From Adiantum capillus-veneris (lineage: Eukaryota; Streptophyta; Polypodiopsida; Polypodiales; Pteridaceae): a DNA stretch of 64,000 nt. Within the stretch, counting starts at the first letter, position 1. Every line of letters begins with the position of its first letter. The translations under genes and the position numbers were made by a program. The stretch covers positions 83,993,381-84,057,380 of the forward strand of contig CM043957.1 of assembly GCA_014529385.2 (NCBI GenBank), given 5' to 3'. Under the pieces are notes generated by a model. The model ran no database searches. It saw nothing but the letters and a program-made list of their open reading frames with translations, and was not told the DNA's origin. Shown here piece by piece: positions 47,634 through 60,137 of this stretch.

Positions 47634-49328
47634 AGACATCCTACGCGTAGGATGTCTCAAGGGGGTTTTGGAGACCAAATTTGGAAATTCTGACTGCACC
47701 AGTGTGTTCAGAAGGGGGGGTTTACCCTAAGAATACATTGAAACTAGAGTTTTGACCAACTCTTGACACCCAAAAGACCAAAGACGGAGTGTCAAAAACG
47801 TGAAAACAAGAAACTTAAGATTCTGAGCACAATTTTGCATAAAAGTTGGTAGGAATGCTTGAAAAGTAGTGCTCAAGACTTGGGGATGCCTGTGGATGAA
47901 TTCTGCCAAAAATTTCATCAGTAGACATCCTATGCGTAGGATGTCTACAGGGTGATCTGGTGGAAATTTTGAAATTCTGAGTAGACCAGTGTGTTCAGAA
48001 GGTAGGTTTTACCCTATTTTCACCTAGAAAGGGGAACTTGACCAATCTTGACAGGATAAGACCAAAAGACGAACATTGCCAGACATCCTACCCAAATTGT
48101 GTCCAAGGCCTAATTTTGAGACCTTCATGTGCATGTTATACATGATGTTTTGAGTGCATGTGAGAGTTTTCAGCTCATTTGGGTGAGAAAATTGGGTTTT
48201 AAGCAGACTTGAGCATTTTTTACTGAAAAAGGCAAGAATAGCTAGTTTTGGGGTCTTTTGACATCCAAACTCAAATCTAAGCATAGCATTGGGTTGCTGA
48301 CATCAAGGGGAAGCTGTGGCTCAAGTTTGGGGCAATTCTAAGCACAGACATCCTACGCGTAGGATGTCTTCACCATGATTTAGCACTCCAAATCAACCTC
48401 TGAGCATACCACAGTGATCAGCACCTTAAGGAGAGTCTGTGATTCAAATTTGGGGCAATTCTGAGCAGTTAGACATCGCGTAGGATGTCTAAGGCATGAT
48501 TTAGAGACCAAATTCAAACTGTGGACATAGTAGGGTGTTGTATAGCCTTAGGCAAGCCTCCTAGTCAATTTTGGTCCAATTTGGAGTTGATTTGACTTCG
48601 GAATTCATCAGAACAGACATCAGGCTTTTGAAACAGATTCTTGATCATTTGACCAACCTATAGGTGTCAGAATCAAAAAGTAAAAATAGCTGTGAGTTTA
48701 GCACATCAAGGGGAAGCTACAGTGCAAGTTTGAGTTGAAACGGAGCAAAAAGACATCCTACGCGTAGGATGTCTCCAGGGTCATAAAGTGGTCAAAATTC
48801 TACTTTGGCCATATAGGGAGGTTCTAAGTGTCTCAAGGATTCTAGATCTTTTTTCAAAAGTGAATTTGGACCTTGTTTGGCCTATTTACAAAGCAAAGAC
48901 AAGAATTGTCAGACATCCTACTCTTGGAGTGCACTAGAAGCTCTTGCAGCCTAAATCTTGACCTATTGGCATCCAAATTCAATTTTAAGCATACCATTGG
49001 GTTGCTGAGCACTAGGAGAATCTTGGGATCAAGTTTGGACAAAATCTGAGCAGTTAGACATCCTACGCGTAGGATGTCTCCAGCTTGATTTAGGACTCCA
49101 AACCAACCTATGAGCACACCACTGTGATCAACACATCAAGGAGAAGCTGGGGTGAAAACTTCAAGTCATTCTGAGCAAAAAGACATCCTATGCGTAGGAT
49201 GTCTCAAGGCCATTTTTAGGTCCAAATGAAATTCTGAGCATACCATTGTGTTGCTAGACTTAAGGGGAGTCTCTGGATCAAATTTTGTTAAATTCTGAGC
49301 ATATAGACATCCTACGCGTAGGATGTCT
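47634..49328. repeat. Array of 24-bp palindromes in a retroelement leader
   Basis: The half-site AGACATCCTACG followed by its exact reverse complement forms a 24-bp palindrome. Copies: 47,634-47,657, 47,923-47,946 (one change), 48,346-48,369, 48,471-48,490 (4 bp deleted), 48,751-48,774, 49,056-49,079, 49,181-49,204 (one change) and 49,305-49,328. Single half-sites lie at 48,081 and 48,911. Successive spacings of 125 bp (48,346 to 48,471; 49,056 to 49,181) and 124 bp (49,181 to 49,305) show a tandem unit that also carries 'ttctgagca' just upstream and 'ctgatcaaca'-type sequence. Between units the sequence has diverged while the palindrome has not. No ORF is seen here. Confidence 0.95.
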
Positions 49329-49784
49329 CTAGGCCAGTTTTAGGGTCCAACTATACTTTTGACCATACAGGAGTATTCACAGTGTCACAGAGATCCCAAA
49401 TCTTCTTTCAAAAGTGAATTTGGACTCATTTTGACCAGTCTAAACTGCATTTCACTATTTTGGCCATAACTTTCACAAACGATATCGGATCGGAAAAGTT
49501 TTTATATCAAAACGAAGCCTGAGAGTGGCTCTACAGATCTTAGAGCAAAACATGAACTAAATGTATGCCGATGGTAATCATTTAGTTCACATCTGAAAAA
49601 AACGTCGTTTTGAGGCCTCAAAATTCATCCGCAAGTTAGGGGTGTCTAAAAGCGACAATTTGCGAGAATTGTGACGAAACGGTTGCGGTTTTGGACATAG
49701 TTTCGACTTTTCCCTAACCAAAGCACTTGAACACAGTGGACTAAGTCTACTTGAACCAAGTAAAAGCTCTTAAGCCCAGAAATC

Positions 49785-52700
49785 ATGTCTACCCTAGATT
49801 CAAACGCAGCTTACACAAGCTTGGAGATCCCGACGATAAAGGAATATCCTCCCACAATGGATCTTCCAAACTTGCAATTGATAAAGATCCATCTTGTTGA
49901 GAGAGTTTGGATGATTGGTCATGAGAGTGAAGGACTATATAGATACATTGATGACAATGAGGTCAATCTTTATAGGTGCTCAGATCCATACCTAGAAGAG
50001 ATAACGGATTACAAGCTCTTATATGTCTACACATACGGAGTTGACTGTCAATGGAGATCTATAGTTGTCGACAAGAATGGACGAGAATACAGAGTTGTAG
50101 AAAGCACAAATCCACAGACTGTACTAGAAAGAGGTGGATATTTGGTCAATGAAGGACCACAAATGCCTCCACCAAACACGAGAATTCCTATAGGAATTCC
50201 AAGAAGAGAGCCACCAGGATTCCCTTCAAGAGCGATAACGAGAGAAGGATTGGGAGAGTCTCTGGTTAGACTTGTAGACAATGGACGAGTTAGACCATCC
50301 CAAGTCCAGAAATGGATAAACATAAAATACTTCGGAGATAAAGATCCGAGAGATCACGTAATGGCTTTTAGAAGAGTGATTAGAGCAGAGGAAGTTTCAG
50401 ATTTTGTGACATAGTTTGCTGGATTTGGATTGACTCTAGAAGATGATGCAGCTACATGGTTCGACTCGGTGGAAAAATGGGATTTTGAGACCCTAGATGA
50501 GCTGTTTGAGGAGTTTATTGAAGAATTCTCGCCAAAAGGCATTGCTCACAACACGGTCTCGCAAATCCATAGATTCAAACAGAAAGAGGATGAATCAGTA
50601 CGCAAAGCATCATTCGGCTCAAGAGATTCAAACAGAAAGAGGATGAATCAGTACGCAAAGCATCATTCGGCTCAAGAGATTCAAACAGAAAGAGGATGAA
50701 TCAGTACGCAAAGCATCATTCGGCTCAAGAGATATGTTAAGCTCTGTCCGAGAGTAGAATTACCTACGCAAGCACGACTGATGCTGATCTTTATCCAGGG
50801 AATGAGACATGCGGGCCTTCAGAAGGATCTGCATATGATAAGGAGGATGATGCTAAACGAGTTGATCAAAGAAGCTCTTTATCTAGTGGATAACTGTGAG
50901 GCATACAAAGAAAAGGACTTAAAGAGTCAAGGAGATGACACATCCTCTCAGCACAGTGTTTCATAGATAAGTGAGTCCATTGCCAAGCCAACGGCACCTA
51001 TTGATCAAGAAAAGCTATCGACGACTTGGTCAAGAGATTGATTCCTCTTGTAAGGTCTGATTCGGGAGAGTCGAAGTGGTGTGAAATTGAGAGAAAATGG
51101 ACGAACCATATGGGGGAAGAGTGCTATTATAGCATGGAAAATGCTAGGGAGAGGTATGTACAACCTGTTGCAGAAGCACCTACTCCACCTAGATACATTA
51201 CGGGGAATGCGCCAGGACCAGTAGGAGTTTTAAGGCCACGGCTTGTCTTAGGACAACAACCTCCGCTCCCAGGTGCTAGAATGCTGGTAGACATGAGATA
51301 CATGCCAATGATGGAAGCATCAAATAAACCAACACCAGTACCAGCTACAATGTGGTATAGCAACCAAAGTGAGTACTACCCTTCGGAGCAACAAAATGTG
51401 AGAGAAACACATGGAGTGGTGAGGCCGGTACAACCTCCACCCCCTGGGTTTCAGTCAAAAGAAAGAAGGTATGAAATGGACGAAAGGACATTGCGATTCA
51501 TTGCAAATAACGGCTTATCTAGGTCAAAGCTTGCTTATAGCCAAGAGGAAATACTAAAAGAATCTCCTTAGCCAGAGACAGATTGTCACAAAAGTCGTGA
51601 CAACCACTTGGTCAAACAATGTCCTCATACGGAGATCACTAAAGTAAATGCCTATTGTCTTGAGTGTGGCATCACTCACTTGATCCCCGATTGCCCGAAA
51701 AACCCAAACCAAATCAGGAAAATCACGACAAATGTATTAGGGATTGTTCAGCTACCTAGTAGCTCAGAAAATGAAAATGTCGTACCAGTTCAAGTGGTTA
51801 CGAGAGCACAAGCTCAAAAGAAAGCTGATGGGAATCCAGAGACAAAGAACACGGAAAGTGACACGAGTCCAAAGACAGATGATGGACCAAAGACAGACGC
51901 ACCTAGTCAGAAAACCAAGAGCAAATGAAATAGTTGGAAAGCTAGAAAGACTAGGATGAAAGCACGCAGGGAACGAGAGCAAAAATCCCTAGCTGAGAAT
52001 CTTACCGAAGCTGAGGAGAAGATAAAAGAACATGAGGAAAAGGAGGCACCTTCTCTTACACAGGTGGTTAAACCTCTAAAAGAACCATCCACGGATGAGA
52101 AACCGAGAAGTGCTAGTTCAGGAGGATCTGTGTTGGTAGAAAAGGTTAATGAGACATTAGATGCCCTCTTGAAAGCCTATGATGTGAGTCTCAAGAACAA
52201 CCAAACCCAAGAACACAGGTGGATGACATATCCCTATGCGGAACTAGAAAAGAAAAGGTTTGAAATGTGCCAGAAAATGATTCAAACAGCCTAAGCTTTA
52301 CTAGAACCACCAGTTGCAAAACCTGAGGATGTGATCCGTGTCATGCCTACACAAGTAATCCCACCAAACCAGGAACTAAAAGAGCCAGATTCTAGTCATG
52401 AGCATAGACCAAACCTCAAAGACCCAGCATTAGATTCAAGGATAGTACTGAATACCACGGATAACTCTTCCGAGGGATTTCACCAAGCTATACCTGAGGA
52501 TTGTAAAGAGATAGATGGTCTTGACGAATTGTGGAAACAAGTCAGAGAGGCCAATGAAGCCGATGACCTAAGAAGACGAGTAGACAAGACTGGTGATGAA
52601 CGAGGAGTGTTTCTACCACCAATAGAGGAATTTGAGACTGGATCTCAAATGAATCTAGATTTGCGATCGTATTGGGGCGACAAAGGATCTGTACAATCTA

Positions 52701-53892
52701 TGGATAGTCAACCCCATTCTCTAAGAACACTACCGTCCTACATAGGAGAGTACGAGACCAAGTTAGATGTGGTTGCAGTCCCATCACAGAGACTGTCTCC
52801 CAACAAGGCCATCGACTCAAAGGGGCTAGTAGATATTCTATCTACCCCAGTCACCTGTACAATAATGTTAGCCGAGCTGCTCAGAATAAGACCAAACATG
52901 TAGGCTAATGTAAGTAAATGTCTAGAGAAATTTGGTGTAAAAACCCCAATCACTCAAATCGAGGAAGGCATCAAAGAGCTTGAAATGCCTCAACTAAATA
53001 CTAGGCCAATGCCATTAAACAAGGTAGGCGAGTATTATGAGGGAGAAGAAGGAAACACCACCCTTCCTGTGGAATTCAATGGTGTAAAAACCATGGCAAT
53101 CCTTGACAGTGGAGCTGGTGTGGCCATTGCAACCAAAGAGGTTTGGAAAAAATGGAAAAAACCTGCCTTGATATCCACACGAATGACCCTGCAGCTTGCA
53201 GACGGACACAAGGAAAAGCCCCTAAAGTACTTGTTACTTCTTGTGGCATTGAATATGAACACACTTTTGCTGTGGTTGACTTTGGCAAGAAGAACAACTA
53301 TTACATCATTCTGGGAAGACCATTCATGCGACAATTGAAAATGGTCCAAGATTGGGGTTATGACCATATATACCTGAGACATATGGAAACCATAACAAAG
53401 ATAAACTTGAGGGACCATAGCTATAGGGATGTGACGAGAACACCAGTTGAGGAGTTTGATTCCGCCACAGTGGCAGGATCAGAACTTCCAGCTTGGTTAG
53501 GTAAGCCTAAAGAACTGTGGATGTGTGGAGCTTCACAATGTGGTAGCTTGAAACGTGAGGAATGTATCCTAGAGCGGGTTATAGTGGATAGGGACTATAT
53601 CCCAGAACCATTTCCTGAAGAAGAGTTAGAGGCTTTTGGATGGGAACACATCTTGGCTACTTTGGACGTGTGCGCCGTGGAGGATGCTCCCACAACAAAG
53701 TTTTGTGATGAAAATGGCTATGATGTCGTTCCTTATTTTGCAATGAGTGTAATCCAGGAAAACAAAGAGAACCAGACATCAACAAGATCTCAAAATAAGG
53801 AGAAAACAAAGAAATGTGGAGAATCAAAAGATGAAGAAGACGACGAGTTCTATGACTCTGTAGAACACTTCGAGCTTCAAGAAGATCAATGA
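49785..53892 (+). pseudogene. Retroelement gag-protease region
   Basis: Gag starts at ATG 49,785 (MSTLDSNAAYTSLEIP) and reads through one TAG (50,412) to a retrotransposon-gag domain (WFDSVEKWDFETLDELFEEF, RFKQKEDESVRK, about 50,460-50,600). A 53-bp unit is then repeated three times and shifts the frame. At about 51,590-51,700 two zinc-knuckle-like motifs follow (CHKSRDNHLVKQC, with S for the second C, and CLECGITHLIPDC). Acidic and lysine-rich linker sequence extends to 52,900. An aspartic protease is at about 53,060-53,340: MAILDSGAGVAIAT with an intact DSG, then a frameshift near 53,215, then IILGRPFMRQLKMVQDW. The frame continues to 53,892. No RT, RNase H or integrase follows. It was probably mobilised by another element's enzymes. 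Confidence 0.85.
50571..50729 (+). repeat. Three identical 53-bp tandem copies in gag
   Basis: Copies at 50,571-50,623, 50,624-50,676 and 50,677-50,729 are identical. The unit begins agattcaaacagaaagagga. Because 53 is not a multiple of three, the copies are read in all three frames. Confidence 0.97.
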
Positions 53893-53925
53893 CCCGGGAA
53901 TCAATGTCATCGCTACACGAATAAA

Positions 53926-54812
53926 GTGCATCAAAAGTGGATTCCAAAGTCCTCCGTGAAGACACAGCCACCACAAGCATCCTCATACATGGCTCCTAAT
54001 AAGGATGCAAAGACTCAGCTAGGAGGAATACGACCAGAGCAACGAGCTAACAATGCTCTAATCAATGGGCTAGAAAAGTCCTCCAAGAAACTAACACCCA
54101 CGAGCAAACAGACAGTAACTTTCAACTACCAGCCAAAAAATCAAGCGAAAGTACAAGAAGTCAGCCTTGCTGAGGATAGTAGCGATAGTGATGAATCTTA
54201 CCACATCCCCTATCATCTACTCAGGCCATCACTATCACCAACCCCTTCAGCAACAACCATGACAGGTCAAAAGAACAGGACAACAAGTCAAAGCCAAAAA
54301 GCTCGACAACTCTGGATACCAAAAACCCAGATTGGCCAAAAACAGATATGGATCAAGAAGACAAAGATCTCTAATGAAAAATCACAAGATCCAACACCAA
54401 AACAAAAACAAGGAAGCGTGCACGAACGGGTAAGAATATCACAAAGTCGCAAGCTTTCACAACTCGGGTTTGGGCTCCAACGAAGTTGATTCAAGCACAA
54501 AAAAGTCAGAAATTCATTTGGACTCCAAAACAACCACAGTATCAACTTTGAAAGCCTAAATCCCGTCCCCAACCAAGCGTACAAGGACTAAAGCAAAGAC
54601 CATTGTTGACTCACACAACAAAAAGGTGGATCCCAAAGAAGACTCTTCAAACACAAACGAAGCACGGGCAAGTATGGGTTCCCAAACGAACGTCAGCAAC
54701 AAAACAACCAATAATTGCAAAGAAATGGGTCCCAAAGAAGAACAACAAAACTGCTGTCAGTGCATCGCCGCTTGAATTCTTACAATTCTTCCTACGATTA
54801 CAGTACAGTTAG
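53926..54812 (+). pseudogene. Basic ORF with repeated W-x-P-K motifs
   Basis: Starting at 53,926 (MHQKWIPKSSVKTQ), the reading frame continues, with frame breaks near 54,460 and 54,550, to a stop at 54,810. It contains KWIPKS, LWIPKT, IWIKKT, VWAPTK, IWTPKQ, RWIPKK, VWVPKR and KWVPKK at irregular intervals in a Lys/Gln/Thr/Ser-rich low-complexity context. Similar W-V-P-K repeats are known in gag spacers of some plant copia elements. Here they follow a gypsy-type protease. Function unknown; perhaps nucleic-acid binding. Not a domain I can name. Confidence 0.7.
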
Positions 54813-55072
54813 AAGAGAACAAGTCGCTTCAATCAAGCAACGATACAGGAGCTTCAAAGACCATTACATTGCTTAGAATAGGAAGCCTCGCCAACAAATG
54901 CCAATAAGCAAATTGTTTATACCCGCATCTTGCACAACATAAATCTTTTCCATGCATTGACTGTGTATGCATAATAGGGCTACATTACAAGGCCTGCATA
55001 GGCACAACTTTTAATTGCCCAAGCACAACACATACCGTTTGCGATACCCTGTCGTAAAGGATGACTCCAAAT

Positions 55073-55086
55073 AGGAAGGGGGGAGG
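55073..55086 (+). other. Polypurine tract-like sequence
   Basis: aggaaggggggagg, resembling the tract before the LTR at 63,355 (aggaaggggga). It may mark the end of the gag-protease element, but no LTR matching 46,470-47,364 follows. From 55,090 to 56,090 nothing is recognised. Confidence 0.5.
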
Positions 55087-56090
55087 CATTCTGAATGCGG
55101 ACCTAACATTATGACTATTAGAGGGCAATGTTTTGAGAGAGGCATTGAATTTTTGCGTTTTATTGTGATAATTTTTTGACGAAATTTAGAGTATATGCCC
55201 TCATAGTAAGTGTTACAGAGGAGTATGGGGACAAAATCCATATATGAGCCCCTAGGGACATGTGTATAGTGTACATAGCATTTAGATTTCTATTTGAATG
55301 ATTTTTCTTTTGTTGAGTTGTTTTAAAATTTTCTTTGTTTATTATTAAGAAAAAATAAAAAAAATCCATAATCCACATGAAGAAAAGACTGACGAGAGGC
55401 CTGAGCACTACAAAGAGAAGAAGGTATAGGAAAACGATGAAACTTCATGAAGTATGTCTCAGCAGCCACTACAACAGCCGAAGAACTTGTCACAAAGCAG
55501 TGTCAACATGCAATCGACAAGTCATACAAGTCAGAGTCGAGTAGCTAAGCCACAAAATGAGTGAGGTGTTAGTCCCAAAGCTTCAAGTAATATTCTCTCT
55601 GGTCTAAGCATCTTAGCTATTCTAGGTACTGCTCAAGCTGGAAGAGTTGAGCATATTTACGTTGTGTCGCTCATGCTGGTATAGGTGAGCAAAAGAGTCG
55701 AAGTCTAAGTACTTAAGTCTGGTGAAGTGAAGGAGAAGGTCCAAACGACACTCACATACTGAGCACAGTGAGATACGAGTAGAGAAACTTCTACATCAAC
55801 AACCCTTCTTGGAAAGGTGGAAGCTATTGAGACATCTTTTGATGTCACATGTGCTACATTTATTCCTCGAAACACCCATCACATAATTTGGGCTCATTTC
55901 GGCCTCCGTTTCCACTACAGGCAGTACTGCACAGGCTATTTCGTCATTTTGTGCAGAATTTCTGTCAGTGCCATTTTCTGCATAATAGGTGCCTTATAGT
56001 CTTCTACGGTTTGTGCTATATAGCACGTGTTGTTCCCGCTCCGTTTCTCCTATTTTTGGGCAGTTTTCACATCAGGTGCAACATTTACCA

Positions 56091-59000
56091 TGGCTGACAA
56101 CAACAACACAGATGTGTTCAAGATGTTTGTTGTTGAGGATAGGTTGGATGGGGACAACTACCCTATGTGGGCTTATATGATGCAACATGTTCTTGTGTCA
56201 AAGGGCGTCTGGAACATTGTGCAGGGCATTGATGTACGTCATGGTTCTGAGGATGTAGGCGATGTTGAGGATGTTGCAGGTCTTGCTGCAAGGATTGCTG
56301 CTGTTAGTGTTGTTTTGCCTACGAAAGAACAAGCTCGTTGGGATGTTAAGGAGACTTATGACCCAAGGAAATCCTGAAGTTGTCAAGTTCGATTCATTAT
56401 GCGCATTGCTGTTGCAAGAGTCACTTTTGAAAAAAAACAGGACTAGGCAGTGTGCAGTTAAACATGCTTTTATTGCTTCTCAAAGAAAGGGTGGTAACAG
56501 CAATGCAGCCACTTCTTATGGTTCTGCTGCGAGTGGCAAAAATATTGTTTCTAATGCTTCTGCTGGCAGCACTTAGTCTGGCAATTCTGGTGATAAGGGA
56601 AAAAAGAAGATGCATTGCCATTATTGTAAAGCTAATGATCACTTGATCAAGCAGTCTCCTAAGTTGAAGGCAAAGAGGCTAAGAAGAAAGAGGGTGGTTC
56701 CACTGCAATGCTGGTTCCACTAAAAATGCAACCATTGTGGAGTCTTCTGTAAAAGGAGACTGTAATGCTGATGTTGATGCAGAATGGGCTTTTAGTGCAG
56801 AGTGCACTTACAATCCTGTTGTTCATCATGCATGCTTGTCAGTTGTGCTGTAGATTCACATGTGTGGTATTTCGACAGTGGTGCTACAAAGCACATTACC
56901 TCACATCGTGAATTGTTTACCTCTCTCGAGTCTGTCCCTCATGGGAATTCAGTCACTTGTGCTAACAATTCCTCTTATCCAGTTCAGGGAGTTGGAAACA
57001 TTGTGCTTACTGCTGCTAATGGCATTTCTTTCACACTTGTTGATGCACTTTATGTAACTGGGATCAAGAAGAATCTCTTGTCTGTATCCGCACTTGCTAG
57101 ACTTGGACTTGTAGTCAAATTTGTGGATGAAAGATGTACAGTTCATGATCTCAGTTTGGTGATGAAACTGTTGCATCTGGCCTTTTGTGCCGTGGGCTGT
57201 ATAAGCTCACTTTGTATGACATGTGGACAAAATTTTGCAAATGCTGTTGCAGATTCAAGGGCTATTTCAAATGCAAAACTTTGGCATGCACCTTTTGGTC
57301 ATCTGAATTTTGCCGGTTTGTTGCATTTGTAGAAATCTGATATGGTTGCTTCTTTGCCACCTCTTTGCTGCGTTCTAAGTTTCCAAAGGATGGTTAAGTT
57401 CGGGCCACATTCAGGTTGCAACTTGTGCATAGTGATGTTTGTGGGCCCATGCAAACTCCGTCCTTGGGCAATTACCTGTACTTCGTGACTTTCATTGATG
57501 ATTACTCCAGGCATACATGGGTATTTCCGCTTAAAGCGAAGTCCAAAGTTTTTATTAGCTTCAAACAATTTCTGGCTATGACTGAAAATGTGTCAAAATG
57601 CACTATGGGCACCCTCCGTTCCGATCGAGGGGGGGAGTATATGTCTCATGAATTTACTGCATTTTTGGCTATAGTCGTGGGATAAAACACCAATGTACAT
57701 TTCCTTATATGCCTCAGCAAAATGGTGTTACTCCATATGAAGCATGGAATGATAGAAAGCCTTCTATTGAGCACATGCATGTTTTTGGCTGTTTGGCATA
57801 TGCTTTGATGCCACAAGTCCAGTGCAAAAAATTGGATGATAAGGCATTCAAATGTATTTTTGTTGGTTATAGTGATGAAAGCAAAGGTTACAGGTTGTAT
57901 CATCTGCAAACAAAACGTATTCTGGTTTCTCGGGATGTAGTGTTTGTGGAAGATTCTGTTCATCCCTTGCTGTCATGTACTAGAGACAGTAACGTAAGCT
58001 CACATGACATTTATGACACTTTGTTGCCTCTTTTCAGTGGTGGAAATACAAATGTAAGTTCCAATGAGGCAAATGTATAGCCTATGGGGGTTTCTGAAAA
58101 TGTTCTAGATCAGCCTATTACTGATGCAGATGTACATGATGTACTTGATGAGGAAAGGGCTGAAAATGAGCAGGCTAGAGGTATGCCAAAATGGCTGGTG
58201 CACACTTTGCGTGACAGTAAATTGGATGCACCTTTGTCTAGTTGTACTCGTTCAGGCTCTCGCCATGCATCTTATGCATCAGATTGTTATGCTTTGGCTT
58301 TGTCTAGCTTACATGATGTTGAGGAGCCTCTGTCTTTTCATGAAGCACAGAATTCAGAAAATTGGATGGCTACCATGCAATCAGAATATGATGCACTCAT
58401 AGAAAATGGCACATGGACTTTATGTGATTTGCCTCCTGGCAAAAAGGCCATTGGTACGAAGTGGGTTTACAAGTTGAAACGCAAGCCGGATGGTTGGTGA
58501 GATTGATCGCCATAAGGCTCGACTTGTTGCAAAGGGTTATGCATAGCAAAAAGTCATAGATTATGAAGAGACTACTTTGTGTTTTCTATGTGCATTGGCA
58601 GCTCATTTTGGTTGGGATGTACATCAATCAAACATTGTTACTGCTTTCTTGAATGGTGACATATTTGAGGAAGTTTATGTAACGCAGCCTCGCGGCTTTG
58701 TCATAAAAGGACAAGAGGACAAAGTGTGCAAATGTAAGAAGACTTCGTATGGTTGAAGCAATCTCCTCATGCTTGCTATGAGAGAGCTGAAACTCATTTG
58801 GTTAAACGAGGCTTTTGTAACAGTCCAACAGAAAGCACCTTGTATGTAAAGCGTGAGGGTGATGTACTTCTCATTGTGATTCTTTATGTTGATGATTTGT
58901 TGATCACTGGACCAAATGAGAGACATATTGCTGAATTTAAGGCTGATTTGAATGCTACTTTCAAGATAAAAGATTTGGGGCTGTTGCATCATTACTTGGG

Positions 59001-59835
59001 TATACAGTTTAAGCAGTGTGATGGTGGTATTGCCTTGTGTCCAAAAAGTTACATAGAGGCATTGCTATGTAAGTTTGGACTTGAGGATTGCAAACCTATT
59101 ACCACTCCCATGAAACAGGTTTGAAGTTGAGTCTACATGATGCTGGAGATCCTGTTGATGTCACTCTTTATCAAACTGTTGTTGGCTGCCTCATTTATGT
59201 ATGCAACACGAGGCCGGATATTCAGTTTGCAGTCCCACACGTCAGCAGATTTATGCATAGCCCAGGGTCTAGGCATTGGCAGGCTGTCAAGAGGATTTTC
59301 CGCTACCTTAGTGGCATTTTACATCTTGGCTTGTTTTATTCCAAGGGGGGATCATTGCCGCCAGACTTACATGCTTTTTCGGACTCGGATTGGGCTGGTT
59401 GTTTCGACACGCGAGTGTCCACAAGTGGTTTTTGTTTCATGCTTGGCAGTTCATGTATATCAGCAAGAAGCAACCTATTGTGGCCACTTCGAGTTGTGAG
59501 GCTGAGTACAGGGCAGTCTTCACAGCTACGATTGAGTGTGTATGGCTCAGACGCCTTATGTGGCTGATTTGGGTGTTGGACAGGACACTGCCAACACTAT
59601 CTACACTGACAGTCAGAGCGCATTGGCAGTTGCGAGGAACCCAGTTTTTCATGCTCGCACAAATCACATTGAGGTGCATTACCACTATGTCAGGGAGAGT
59701 CTCTCAGTAGGAGAGATCAGCTTGGTTTATGTGCCAACACAGGACAACCTTGCAGATCTTTTCACAAAGGCATTGTCTCGTGAGAAGCTTGAAGCTTTCC
59801 ACAAAGCTTTGGGCTTACTCCCCTTTTTGGACTGA
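56091..59835 (+). pseudogene. Ty1/copia gag-pol polyprotein, inactivated
   Basis: Gag starts at MADNNNTDVFKMFVVEDRLD (56,091). A zinc knuckle at about 56,611 has lost its last Cys (CHYCKANDHLIKQS). The protease (WYFDSGATKHITS, 56,863) and gag-pre-integrase (LWHAPFGHLNFAGLL) are followed by integrase, ending at FLAIVVG and then PQQNGV fused directly to TPYEAWN (57,713-57,745), a deletion of the integrase centre. RT is recognisable (AIGTKWVYKLKRKPDG; active site YVDDLLITG near 58,890). RNase H runs to about 59,800 (VATSSCEAEYRAVF, YTDSQSALAVARNP), ending KALGLLPFLD. There are at least eight frameshifts or stops. Confidence 0.93.
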
Positions 59836-59900
59836 TCATGTCTTTTTCCTTTGGCACTTCCCTTTACTCATGTGCCAGCTCTCGTTCACCGCATCATTCT

Positions 59901-60137
59901 AGGGGGGATTTGTTACCATATACATGTGGTAGTGATGTGTGTGAACACACTAGGACCGCCGGGGCATTTTTTCCCTCTTTAGGAGGTTTTTTCCCCCGAG
60001 CATTGTATATACGCCCATTACTCTAGGGCTATCTATCTTTCCATTACACACTAAGTAACACACTCTCCATTCTGTGCTTTGAGCTTCCTTCATCTTCTCC
60101 AAGCTGTGTGTGTTTCTCTGCAACCCTAATTCCAACA
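59901..60137 (+). repeat. Copia polypurine tract and 3' LTR
   Basis: The tract aggggggatt (59,901-59,910) precedes an LTR that starts TGTTACCATATACATG at 59,911 and ends TTCCAACA at 60,137 (227 bp). A TATA-like element (tgtatatac, about 60,004) lies inside it. No matching 5' LTR is seen before 56,091. Confidence 0.85.

Noticed and set aside
47634-49328. CRISPR-like array
   Set aside because: The repeats are palindromes in a plant retroelement leader, the spacers are related tandem sequence and not unique, and no cas genes or bacterial context exist.
55090-56080. A 3' LTR for the gag-protease element after the purine tract
   Set aside because: No similarity by eye to the 46,470-47,364 LTR.
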